Below are positions 1-6,162 of a stretch of 8,675 nucleotides of DNA, piece by piece (position 1 is the stretch's first letter; each line of letters begins with the position of its first letter). The translations under genes were made by a program, and so were the position numbers. The DNA is from Nitrospinota bacterium (GTDB lineage: Bacteria; Nitrospinota_A; UBA7883; JADGGD01). The notes beneath the pieces are model-generated. The model made no database searches. It was not told the DNA's origin and saw only the letters and a program-made list of their open reading frames with translations. The stretch spans positions 1-8,675 of the forward strand of contig JADGCD010000078.1 of the NCBI GenBank assembly GCA_015229165.1, read 5' to 3'.

Positions 1-214
1 TGTGGCAGATGCCGCAGTCGTTCCCGGCCATGTGCAGGCCGTTTCCCTGGGAGGCGCCGCTTTCGGCGGCGTTGTCTTTCCCCGGCGCGTGCCCCGTCGG
101 GGCGGGGGCGAAGAGCATCCCGGCGGGGGTGAAGGTTTCCGCCGCGGCCCCGCCGGCGGCGCCGACGAGACAGAGGGCGATGGTGATCGCAAAACAGAGG
201 TAATGCCGAGTCAT
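1..214 (-). CDS. Exported protein with c-type heme motif, N-terminal part only
   Basis: Reading leftward from an ATG at 214, the frame is open to the window edge, giving 71 complete codons. Residues 1-25 form a Sec signal peptide (MTRHYLCFAIT..., hydrophobic core, GGAAA before a Glu), so the product should be exported. The last five residues seen are CGICH (67-71), a CxxCH covalent heme attachment motif, preceded by a possible ligand His (GLHMAGND). A GAGG Shine-Dalgarno lies about 9 nt upstream of the ATG. It starts 40 nt after the FG-GAP lipoprotein stop and is probably in the same operon. Since the rest lies outside the window, the number of hemes and any further domains cannot be told. 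It may be a multiheme electron carrier or a structural surface protein with a CxxCH segment; a CxxCH in a non-heme protein is also possible. Confidence 0.72.
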   Translation of the reverse strand, partial: MTRHYLCFAITIALCLVGAAGGAAAETFTPAGMLFAPAPTGHAPGKDNAAESGASQGNGLHMAGNDCGICH

Positions 215-254
215 GGGTGAATCCTCGCTATGAAGGTTTGTCGTTGGGGTTCGG

Positions 255-1634
255 TTACCGCGCGAACTCGGTGGCGGCGCCGGTGCGGAGGTCATAGAGA
301 TACCCCCTCCCCCGGCGTCCTTCGGCGAAGGGGGCGCCGACGAAGAGAAGCCCCTCGTGGGCGGCCAGCGAGGCGCCGAATTCGCTCCCGTTCCCGGCGG
401 CGGTGAAAGTCCGCTCCGCCGTGGCGGCGTTCCGGACCGCCCCTCTCGAGGCGACCAGCGATTCCGACGCGAAGAGGTAGACCTTTCCGGCGCCCTTCAC
501 GTCGCCCGTGGCCCCTCCGGCGGCCCAGGCCGCCCCGACCGCCAGATCTCCCTTTCCGTCGCCGGTGATGTCGGCCAGCGACACCAGCGACGCCCCGAAG
601 CGGTCGGCGGCCCCTTCCCCGACGATTTTCACGATGAGCCGGGCCGGATCTTCCAGCGTGAACTCGGCAGGAAGGTCGACGCCCCCCCGGTAGAGGTAGA
701 CCGAGCCGACGTTGTCGTACAGTTCGGCCTTCGACCGGCGGTCGTTGGCGACCGCGAAATCGCCGTAGCCGTCGCCGTCGAGATCGCCCAGGAAGGCGAT
801 GGCGTTACCGAATCCCGACCCCCCTTTCCCCCCGCCCGACCCGGCGCCCATGACCCGGACGTCGGGAACCTGCGAGGCTCCCATGCGTGATGCGAAGGAG
901 ACGCCGCCGAAATAGACGAGGACATCATGCCCCGCCCCGACCAGCAGGTCGTCGGCGCCATCGCCGTTCACATCGCCGACGGCGACGGCGGAGCCGACCC
1001 CGGCGTCGCCGACGACGCCGGTGATTGTCGCCGACGGTTCCGGAGAGACGGTCCCCCCGCCGAAGTAGACCGACACCACCCCCGACTGGAAGGCCACGCC
1101 GGTGGCGTAGAGGGCCGCGACGATGACATCCCCCCGTCCGTCGCCGTTCAGATCTCCCCCGGCGATGGCGGAGCCGAACTTGTCCAGCGGATCGACGCCG
1201 ACCAACCGGACCAGCGGGGCCGGCTCCCGTTGCCCTCCGCGATAGACGTGCACTGCGCCGGTCAATGCGGTGTCGCCGCTTCCGTTGATGGCGCCGACGG
1301 CGAAGTCCCCCACGCCGTCGCCATCGACGTCGCCCAGCGAGGCCGAGGTGTAGCCGAAAAAGTCGTTGACGCCATCCCCTTGGCCGCTCCAGCGGGGAGC
1401 GGCGTCATAACCGCTCCCCGACCGGGGATGGGCCTGCGCCGCGCCGAGGGAGTCCCCCGCGCCGGGGGCGGTGATGAGGAGGGCCATCGATCCGTCGCCG
1501 TCGAGGGAGACGAATTCGCCGGAGGCGCCGAACCGGTCGGCGGCTCGGCCGGACGAACCGGCGGGGGACGAACCGCTGCATGCGGCCAGCGTGAGAGTGA
1601 TCAGCGAAACGACAAAGGCCATCGGATAGCGCAT
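255..1634 (-). CDS. FG-GAP repeat beta-propeller lipoprotein
   Basis: This 459-residue protein starts with a lipoprotein signal (LTLAAC, lipid-modified Cys19 followed by Ser, which favours outer-membrane sorting). The rest is a series of FG-GAP / integrin-alpha-like repeats. Calcium-binding loops of the form DxDGDGxxD are seen at residues 102-110, 161-169, 221-229, 284-292 and 355-363, each preceded by an FG/VG-S-A-type strand and followed by a (D)xxVGA strand. Degenerate repeats at about 34-60 (SLDGDG) and 418-440 lack the full loop, so the total suggests about seven blades, the usual number for a closed propeller. The family mediates calcium-dependent protein or glycan binding at the cell surface; the ligand here is unknown. 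A strong AAGGAG Shine-Dalgarno is 9 nt before the ATG and lies inside the end of the upstream lipoprotein gene, whose stop is 3 nt away, indicating translational coupling. Confidence 0.93.
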   Translation of the reverse strand: MRYPMAFVVSLITLTLAACSGSSPAGSSGRAADRFGASGEFVSLDGDGSMALLITAPGAGDSLGAAQAHPRSGSGYDAAPRWSGQGDGVNDFFGYTSASLGDVDGDGVGDFAVGAINGSGDTALTGAVHVYRGGQREPAPLVRLVGVDPLDKFGSAIAGGDLNGDGRGDVIVAALYATGVAFQSGVVSVYFGGGTVSPEPSATITGVVGDAGVGSAVAVGDVNGDGADDLLVGAGHDVLVYFGGVSFASRMGASQVPDVRVMGAGSGGGKGGSGFGNAIAFLGDLDGDGYGDFAVANDRRSKAELYDNVGSVYLYRGGVDLPAEFTLEDPARLIVKIVGEGAADRFGASLVSLADITGDGKGDLAVGAAWAAGGATGDVKGAGKVYLFASESLVASRGAVRNAATAERTFTAAGNGSEFGASLAAHEGLLFVGAPFAEGRRGRGYLYDLRTGAATEFAR

Positions 1635-1637
1635 GGC

Positions 1638-2084
1638 TCAATTCTCCTTGATGGATGGGGTGGTGTTCGGGGTGCGGTGGCAGTCGGCGGCGTCGAGGAC
1701 CGCCTCGCCCGACGGGGGGCTTTCGCCGTCGTCGAAGAGGCTGGTCACCACGTAGTAGTAGGTGACGCCGCTTGCCGTGCCGACGTGTTCGCACGGGGGA
1801 AGGGGGCAGCCGACGGCCCGGAGGGGGTCGGGGGTGAAGCCGGCGCTTTCCCCCCAGTAGAGGCGGTACGACCGGGCGTCGGCCACCGGCGACCAGGTGA
1901 CGAAGATGCGCCCCCCGTCGGCGTAGGCGGCCACTCCCGAGGGGGCGGACCGTGCCGTGGGGGCGGGGTCGGTGGAGGCGTCGGCCCCGGTCGTCGTGGG
2001 ACCGCAGGCCATTATCAGAAGCAGTGGGGCGAAGAGGCAGGCCCCGGTGGCGATGGCCGCCAGGGCATAGAGCGCTTTACGCAT
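1638..2084 (-). CDS. Lipoprotein with a fibronectin type III-like domain
   Basis: The 148-residue product has a basic N-terminus, a long hydrophobic stretch (residues 4-26) and a probable lipobox ending at Cys27 (LIMAC). After a Thr/Ala/Pro linker, residues 47-131 read as one fibronectin type III domain: Pro-Ser-Gly-Val start, the core Trp in VTWSP (residues 62-66), the YRLYWG strand (73-78), and the YYYVVTSLFDDGESPPSG closing strands that are typical of the fold. Cys93 and Cys98 sit in an insertion and could form a disulfide. FN3 domains act as spacers or binding modules in extracellular proteins, and no enzyme motif is seen. The start is an ATG with AAGGAA 5 nt upstream. It is the first gene of the tight lipoprotein - FG-GAP - heme protein cluster. 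The C-terminal tail after residue 132 is unassigned. Confidence 0.85.
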   Translation of the reverse strand: MRKALYALAAIATGACLFAPLLLIMACGPTTTGADASTDPAPTARSAPSGVAAYADGGRIFVTWSPVADARSYRLYWGESAGFTPDPLRAVGCPLPPCEHVGTASGVTYYYVVTSLFDDGESPPSGEAVLDAADCHRTPNTTPSIKEN

Positions 2085-2101
2085 GACCGTTCCTTTCCGT
2101 T

Positions 2102-2149
2102 GCGCCCCCTTGCGCAGGGGGAGGAGAGACTCCTCTCCCGTGGGGGCGC
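2102..2149. repeat. GC-rich nested inverted repeat in the leader of the lipoprotein operon
   Basis: GCGCCCCC (2102-2109) and GGGGGCGC (2142-2149) are perfect inverted arms. They enclose GAGGAG-AGA-CTCCTC (2121-2135), and an alternative hairpin CCCCCT-TGCGC-AGGGGG (2105-2121) competes with both. It lies 18 nt upstream of the FN3 lipoprotein start, between that gene and the secreted protein gene. It could be a dispersed intergenic palindromic repeat or a transcript structure. There is no T-tract on either strand to make it a standard terminator. Confidence 0.5.
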
Positions 2150-2199
2150 GGATGTGGTACCGATGCCGAGATCGTCACGACCCCGGCGGGAAGGGAGGG

Positions 2200-2658
2200 T
2201 CAGCGGGAGGGGGGGCGTGGTTCCGTCCGCAGCGGGAGCGAACGGCACAGGGGCGTGGCGACGGGAGGGCGACCGGGACGGCCCGTTGTAAGGGACGCGT
2301 CGGGCGACAGGGTGGCCGAGGGGCCGCTTTTCTCATCCCCGGCGGCCAGGGGCGGGGGGGCGGCCTTGATGCAGTGGCACCCCTCCGGCATATCCATCAG
2401 ATCGCACGGGGGCAGGCTCGCCGGATGGGCGACGGTCGGGAGAGGGCAATGGGGAACGGAGACGGCGGAACGGGGCGACCGGTGTGCGGGGAGCGCCTTT
2501 ACAACGGCGACGGCAGGGGGAGAATCGACGATACCCTCGACGCCACAGACGATCTCTTCAAGCGGCATGTCGCCCGAATGGACCATCGTCGCGGCGGGGC
2601 TCGACCCCGGTACGAGCGCTCCGCACAGCAGGAGCGACATCAGAATGAAATTCTTCAC
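2200..2658 (-). CDS. Small secreted Cys/Pro-rich protein, function unknown
   Basis: The frame encodes 152 residues from a GTG start at 2658, chosen because GAAGG lies about 5 nt upstream and because this start gives a complete signal peptide: MKN, a hydrophobic core rich in Leu, and cleavage around PAA (residues 21-23). The mature part is rich in Pro and Ala and has scattered cysteines at 38, 71, 85, 94 and 96, the last two in a GCHC motif. The final 50 residues are low-complexity (RPGRPP, EPRPPSR) and may be poorly conserved. An internal ATG at codon 7 is an alternative start. I recognise no family. It lies 115 nt upstream of the FN3 lipoprotein in the same orientation and could share a transcript. 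The signal peptide and Shine-Dalgarno support it being real, but the GC-rich composition favours spurious long frames, so caution is due. Confidence 0.55.
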   Translation of the reverse strand: MKNFILMSLLLCGALVPGSSPAATMVHSGDMPLEEIVCGVEGIVDSPPAVAVVKALPAHRSPRSAVSVPHCPLPTVAHPASLPPCDLMDMPEGCHCIKAAPPPLAAGDEKSGPSATLSPDASLTTGRPGRPPVATPLCRSLPLRTEPRPPSR

Positions 2659-2667
2659 GCGCCTTCA

Positions 2668-2679
2668 GGGGCATGCCCC
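2668..2679. other. Perfect 12-nt palindrome GGGGCATGCCCC
   Basis: The sequence GGGGCATGCCCC reads the same on both strands. It sits 9 nt upstream of the GTG start of the secreted protein, next to its Shine-Dalgarno sequence. It could be an operator, but a short GC palindrome can also arise by chance in DNA of this composition. Confidence 0.25.
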
Positions 2680-2721
2680 GGCGTCGAAGTGTCCCGGCGC
2701 CCTCCTCTACCCGACACTTCT

Positions 2722-2739
2722 CATGACGCGAGGGTCATG
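2722..2739 (-). other. Short hairpin between the transporter stop and the secreted protein gene
   Basis: CATGAC (2722-2727) and GTCATG (2734-2739) form a perfect 6-bp stem around a 6-nt loop. It lies 46 nt downstream of the transporter stop in the direction of transcription. No T-run follows, so it is at best a weak or factor-dependent terminator for the hrcA-side operon. Confidence 0.3.
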
Positions 2740-2785
2740 CTACACCCAAATCCCTGCGGGCGCGAATGATTTCGCCGATCCCGCG

Positions 2786-3973
2786 TCAGGCGTTCTCGCT
2801 TCGGTCGAGGCCGGGAGCGCTGTAGACCAACCCGGCGGCGATCAGACAGGCGCCCATGATCAGATAGAAGAACAGGGTCTCGTGCGACAGGGCCAGAACG
2901 CCGGCCAGCATCCCGCCGAAGAAGGTCCCCATGAAGACGGAGAAGTTGAACACTCCGATGATGGCGCCCTTGTGGGTCGGGTCGGCAAGCTTCGACACCG
3001 CCGCAGGGAGGGTCGCCTCCAGCACCGAGAAGGCGGCGAAGAAAAGGGAGAACCCGGCCAGCAACCCGTAGATCGACGGGAAGTGGGCCATCAGCGCGAA
3101 CGCCACCGCCACCGCTAGCAACGCGCCGGTGATCACCTTCCGTGCGGCGCCCCGGTCGGCCGCCTTGGAAGAGAACATCATCGCCATGCCGCCGAACAGG
3201 GCCAGCGGCAGGTAAATCTTCCAGAGTTCCCCCATCTCGAAATGTTTGGCTATCTGGATGGGCGCCATAAAGAAGGCGGCGATCATGCTCATGTTCACCA
3301 GCATCCCGGCGGCGTCGAGCCGCAGCAGGTTCGGGTCCATGGCGTAGCCGAGAACCGTGCGGGGATTCAAGGAAAATTCGTTGTGGTGGGCCTCTTTCGA
3401 CGGCTCTTTCAGGAAGATCGCGGTGATCAGGATGGCGACGACCGAAAGCCCCGCCGTCAGCCAAAAGAGAAACTGAACCCCGGTATACCCGGCGATGACC
3501 GGCCCGAGAATCATCCCCATGACGATACCGCCACCGATGGACATTCCCATAAAGGCCATGGCCATGTTCCGGCGGGAGACGTCGGTCAGGTCGGCGATCC
3601 AGGCGAAACAGGCGCTGGCGATGGCGCCCGCCCCCTGGATGAACCGGGCCACGATGAGGACGTAGATATTGGTGGTCAGCCCCCCCAGAACCGAACCGGC
3701 GGCGAAGAGGGCCAGCCCGCCGATGACCACCGGTTTTCTGCCGAATCGGTCGGAGAAGTAGCCGAACGGAATCTGAAGAACCGCCTGGGTCAGCCCATAG
3801 ACGGAGAAGGCGATCCCGGCCAGCAGGGGGGTGGAGTCGGGCAACCCCATAGCGTAGACGGAAAAGACCGGGATGAGGACGGAAAGGCCGAACATCCGGG
3901 CGGAGAGGACCGAAGCGAGACCGGCGATGGCTTTCTTTTCGGCGGGGGGAAAACTGAACGCTCGTTTTTTCAC
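2786..3973 (-). CDS. Major facilitator superfamily transporter, YajR-like
   Basis: This 395-residue membrane protein has the twelve-helix pattern of the major facilitator superfamily. The cytoplasmic loop between helices 2 and 3 carries motif A (GYFSDRFGRK, residues 71-80). Helix 1 (ARMFGLSVLIPVFSVYAMGL), the VYGLTQAVLQIPFG segment and the IQGAGAIAS segment resemble E. coli YajR, a proton-coupled drug-exporter-like transporter of uncertain physiological substrate. YajR has an extra C-terminal cytoplasmic YAM domain, whereas this protein stops just after helix 12 (GLDRSENA), so it is the short form. The start is a GTG giving MKKRAF..., with an AGG-containing weak Shine-Dalgarno about 9 nt upstream. 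It follows grpE by about 98 nt in the same direction. Co-transcription with the heat-shock genes is possible, but a functional link is not shown. Confidence 0.9.
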   Translation of the reverse strand: MKKRAFSFPPAEKKAIAGLASVLSARMFGLSVLIPVFSVYAMGLPDSTPLLAGIAFSVYGLTQAVLQIPFGYFSDRFGRKPVVIGGLALFAAGSVLGGLTTNIYVLIVARFIQGAGAIASACFAWIADLTDVSRRNMAMAFMGMSIGGGIVMGMILGPVIAGYTGVQFLFWLTAGLSVVAILITAIFLKEPSKEAHHNEFSLNPRTVLGYAMDPNLLRLDAAGMLVNMSMIAAFFMAPIQIAKHFEMGELWKIYLPLALFGGMAMMFSSKAADRGAARKVITGALLAVAVAFALMAHFPSIYGLLAGFSLFFAAFSVLEATLPAAVSKLADPTHKGAIIGVFNFSVFMGTFFGGMLAGVLALSHETLFFYLIMGACLIAAGLVYSAPGLDRSENA

Positions 3974-4071
3974 GGAGAGTACCTGTCACTAAAAATTGGA
4001 GACATTCTAATACGTTATCGGGGCGGACGCATCACCCTTCACCGGTCGGAGGGGGCGCGGCAGGAGGGGCG

Positions 4072-4707
4072 TTATCCTTCGCTGGCGGGCGTCGCCGGTT
4101 TGGGGGCGGCGATTTGCACCTTGGCGTGGCGAAGCACCCGGTCCTTGAACCGGTAGCCGGGCATCAGCTCCACCGCCACGTCCCCTTCGGACACGGTGTC
4201 GCTCGGGACGATCCCGAGGGCTTCGCACAACTCCGGGTCGAATGGTTTGCCGACGACGTCGAGCTTTTCGAGCCCTTCGCTTTTCAGATGGTCCATGAGC
4301 TGCTGGTAGACCATCCCGACGCCGGTCCGCAGGGTGGCCAGGTCGGCGTTTTCCATCCGGACCGCCTGCACCGCCTTTTCGAAGTTCTCGAGCGCGGGCA
4401 GCAACCCCCGCACTACGTTAAGGGCGGCGTATTTGCGGGCCTCCTCCCCTTCACGGACGAGTCGCTTTTTGTAATTGTCGGCATCGGCCAACGCCCGCAG
4501 GGCTTTGTCGTTGAGATCCCGAAACTCCCCTTCCCGCTGCTGCAGCTCCTTTTGCAGGTTCTCGACCTGGGCGCGCAGGAGGGTCACTTCGTCGGCCACC
4601 GGCTCGGGAAGAGGGGTCGCCTCCAACGGCTCGCCCGGTTCGGGGGGGAGGGTGAAATCGTCCTGGTCGGCGTCGGTCGGGGCGGGGTCGCGGTCGGTTT
4701 CGTTCAC
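4072..4707 (-). CDS. grpE: Nucleotide exchange factor GrpE
   Basis: GrpE is the dimeric cytoplasmic exchange factor that releases ADP from DnaK in the DnaK-DnaJ-GrpE chaperone cycle. The 211 residues show the family layout: an acidic, Pro-rich disordered N-terminus (1-38), a long coiled coil (about 40-95, including LRALADADNYKKR), the helical bundle (VVRGLLPALENFEKAV, 98-113), and the C-terminal beta-wing with KPFDPELCEALGIV (154-167), GYRFKDRVLRHAKVQIA. The start is GTG at 4707, 22 nt after the hrcA stop, with AAGGAA somewhat far upstream (about 12 nt). The commonly seen FDPxxHEA His is replaced by Cys161, and the usual Pro near the end (RPAxV) is His; neither change suggests inactivation by itself. 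dnaK does not follow, and a transporter takes its place. Confidence 0.96.
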   Translation of the reverse strand: MNETDRDPAPTDADQDDFTLPPEPGEPLEATPLPEPVADEVTLLRAQVENLQKELQQREGEFRDLNDKALRALADADNYKKRLVREGEEARKYAALNVVRGLLPALENFEKAVQAVRMENADLATLRTGVGMVYQQLMDHLKSEGLEKLDVVGKPFDPELCEALGIVPSDTVSEGDVAVELMPGYRFKDRVLRHAKVQIAAPKPATPASEG

Positions 4708-4729
4708 GGCTCTGTTCTGTTCCTTCGGA

Positions 4730-5767
4730 TCAATGGAGATCGGCGCCGTCGAACCGACGACCGATCCGGGCGGCGCCGACCATCACGAGGGAGGCGGCTT
4801 TCCGGTAGTTCATGCACTTGGGACCGATGATGCCGATGGCCCCGATGGCGCCATCGGCCCCGGCGAAGGAGCGTCCGACCACCGAAAGGTCATCGAACCC
4901 TTCGATTCCCGACTCGGCGCCGATAATGTACCGCATTCCTTCGGTCTTGAGGAGTTCGGCGAGCAGCGCGGTCATCCGGCTCTGCTCGGCGAGGGTATCC
5001 ATGGCCTCCCGAAGCCGCCGGGCGTCGGGTCCGAATCCTGCCAGCAGGTTGGGGGCGCCGCCGACCATGACGGGCGCGCCGGTGGCGGCGTCGTCGATGG
5101 CCATGGCCAGATCGCCCGCCCACCGGACCAGTAGATCGGCCCGCTCGGAGAGGGTCAGTCCTTCGTCGGCCAATTTCTTGCGAATGGTCGGCAGCGGGAT
5201 GCCACTGAACCGGTGGTTGAAGTAATTGGTGACCCGGTCCATCAGCTCTTGTGTAAAGTCGGCGGCGACCGGGATGACCTGATTCCTGACCAGCCCTCCC
5301 TGGGTGACGATGACGGCCAGGGCGATCCCCCCTTCGAGCCGGATCAGGTGAAGCGACCGCAAGGGAGGAGAGACCCACGAGGCGAGTCCGACGAGGGCGA
5401 CCCGGCGGGAAAGATGGGCCAGGGTCTGGGACAGGGTGGCGAGGGTCTCCGCCATCTCCCGCAGGGTGGCGGGACTGGTGGCTTCCCGCAGCTCTTCGCT
5501 CTCCGCCGGGGAGAGGGGGTCGAGGTTGGTCAGGGCGTCGACGAAGGCGCGGTACCCTTTGTCGGTGGGGGTCCGGCCGCTGGAGCAGTGGCTCTTGGCC
5601 AGATACCCGGTGTCGGTGAGATGGGCCAGCGTGTTGCGAACCGTGGCGGGGGAGACGCGAAACGACGGGAGCCGGGCGACGTGGCTCGCGCCGACCGGCT
5701 CGCCGGTGGCGATGTGCCGCTCGACCACGGTCAGCAGGGTGGCGGTCTCCCGGGGGGTCAATGGCAT
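4730..5767 (-). CDS. hrcA: Heat-inducible transcription repressor HrcA
   Basis: HrcA represses class I heat-shock operons by binding CIRCE operators, and its folding is assisted by GroEL. The 345 residues match the family length. The N-terminal winged helix (about 1-75) has the signature run EPVGASHVARL, VSPATVRNTLAHLTDTGYL, then CSSGRTPTDKGYRAFVD, where most homologues have TSAGRxPTxxGYRxYVD. The C-terminal regulatory domain ends with the IIGPKCMNYRKAASLV segment expected near the HrcA terminus. The ATG at 5767 was chosen because it gives the normal N-terminus (MPLTPRE). A GTG eight codons upstream is preceded by AGGAGG with no spacing and is less likely. Translation upstream of this in the same frame is not HrcA-like. 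No CIRCE repeat is apparent in the upstream region, so autoregulation of the standard kind is not visible here. It is first in an operon with grpE. Confidence 0.95.
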   Translation of the reverse strand: MPLTPRETATLLTVVERHIATGEPVGASHVARLPSFRVSPATVRNTLAHLTDTGYLAKSHCSSGRTPTDKGYRAFVDALTNLDPLSPAESEELREATSPATLREMAETLATLSQTLAHLSRRVALVGLASWVSPPLRSLHLIRLEGGIALAVIVTQGGLVRNQVIPVAADFTQELMDRVTNYFNHRFSGIPLPTIRKKLADEGLTLSERADLLVRWAGDLAMAIDDAATGAPVMVGGAPNLLAGFGPDARRLREAMDTLAEQSRMTALLAELLKTEGMRYIIGAESGIEGFDDLSVVGRSFAGADGAIGAIGIIGPKCMNYRKAASLVMVGAARIGRRFDGADLH

Positions 5768-5797
5768 GGGGTCACTGGGTCTCTCTTTCACCCTCCT

Positions 5798-5826
5798 ATG
5801 ATTCCGGTCGCGAGAGGTGTTGTCAA
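5798..5826 (-). promoter_or_regulatory. Candidate sigma70 promoter for hrcA-grpE
   Basis: On the minus strand TTGACA (5826-5821) is followed, after 17 nt, by AATCAT (5803-5798), a 4/6 match to the -10 consensus. Transcription would start about 23-25 nt upstream of the hrcA ATG. The perfect -35 and exact spacing make it plausible. No CIRCE inverted repeat is seen over or near it. Confidence 0.45.
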
Positions 5827-5848
5827 CGGTTGATCGTGCGTCTTTGTC

Positions 5849-5877
5849 TTGACACGACGCCAGGTCGATTGTAGAAT
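5849..5877 (+). promoter_or_regulatory. Sigma70 promoter of the initiator tRNA gene
   Basis: TTGACA (5849-5854) and TAGAAT (5872-5877) are separated by exactly 17 nt. The predicted transcription start, about 7 nt downstream, lies roughly 9 nt before the mature 5' end of the tRNA. It is a near-consensus strong promoter, as expected for a tRNA gene, and stands back to back with the leftward hrcA promoter. Confidence 0.8.
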
Positions 5878-5892
5878 CCTTATTTCGCCTGG

Positions 5893-5969
<77 letters not shown>

Positions 5970-5971
5970 AA

Positions 5972-5996
5972 AATCAATGACTTACAAAATACCCCC
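5972..5996 (+). repeat. Direct repeat copy 1 (AATCAAT ... CAAAATACCCCC)
   Basis: AATCAAT (5972-5978) and CAAAATACCCCC (5985-5996) begin 3 nt after the tRNA CCA. The same two blocks, with 7 instead of 6 nt between them, recur at 7026-7051. The pair flanks the gene at 6163-7038 and might be att-like or recombinase arm sites. Confidence 0.5.
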
Positions 5997-6006
5997 AACG
6001 CCAAAA

Positions 6007-6076
6007 CCCTCTGGGCTCCCTTTGGGCTACCGCTTTTTCGCCCGAAAAAAACTTTCCACCACCCCCGCTTTTTCGC
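6007..6076 (+). repeat. Cluster of short repeats downstream of the tRNA
   Basis: Two tandem 11-mers, CCCTCTGGGCT (6007-6017) and CCCTTTGGGCT (6018-6028), are followed by two exact copies of CCGCTTTTTCGC (6030-6041 and 6065-6076). TTTTTCG (6034-6040) and CGAAAAA (6043-6049) are inverted arms separated by 2 nt. The stretch 5970-6162 is otherwise without a convincing gene. It probably contains the tRNA transcript end and integration or regulatory sequence, but there is no classical hairpin plus T-run. Confidence 0.5.
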
Positions 6077-6162
6077 TTCTTTCCTGCTCATTATGTTGGC
6101 AGAAGGGATGCCCGAAAGTTTTTCCGCTCCCGACTTTTCTCGATTCATGGCAATCTGCCGTC

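Noticed and set aside
927..2291. Long rightward open frame (454 codons) opposite the two lipoprotein genes
   Set aside because: It is the antisense shadow of the FG-GAP and FN3 genes in GC-rich DNA. The reverse strand has clear domains, signal peptides and Shine-Dalgarno sequences, and this frame has none.
2721..3989. Leftward 422-codon frame overlapping the transporter
   Set aside because: It is Arg/Pro/Gly-rich with no hydrophobic segments; the other frame on the same strand encodes a clean twelve-helix transporter.
3242..4156. Rightward 304-codon frame opposite the transporter and grpE ends
   Set aside because: Rich in Gly, Asp, His and Arg without domains; antisense to two well-identified genes.
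5768..5892. CIRCE operator for HrcA
   Set aside because: I looked for TTAGCACTC / GAGTGCTAA-like arms on both strands and saw none close enough to report.
6085..6110. dif-like XerCD site (TTATGTT) as an inovirus integration site
   Set aside because: Only a short piece resembles the XerD arm, and there is no matching XerC arm at the right spacing.
5977..6162. N-terminal extension of the unknown gene back to the tRNA end
   Set aside because: It starts 8 nt after the tRNA CCA without a Shine-Dalgarno sequence and is composed of short repeats; the start at 6163 is preferred though not proved.
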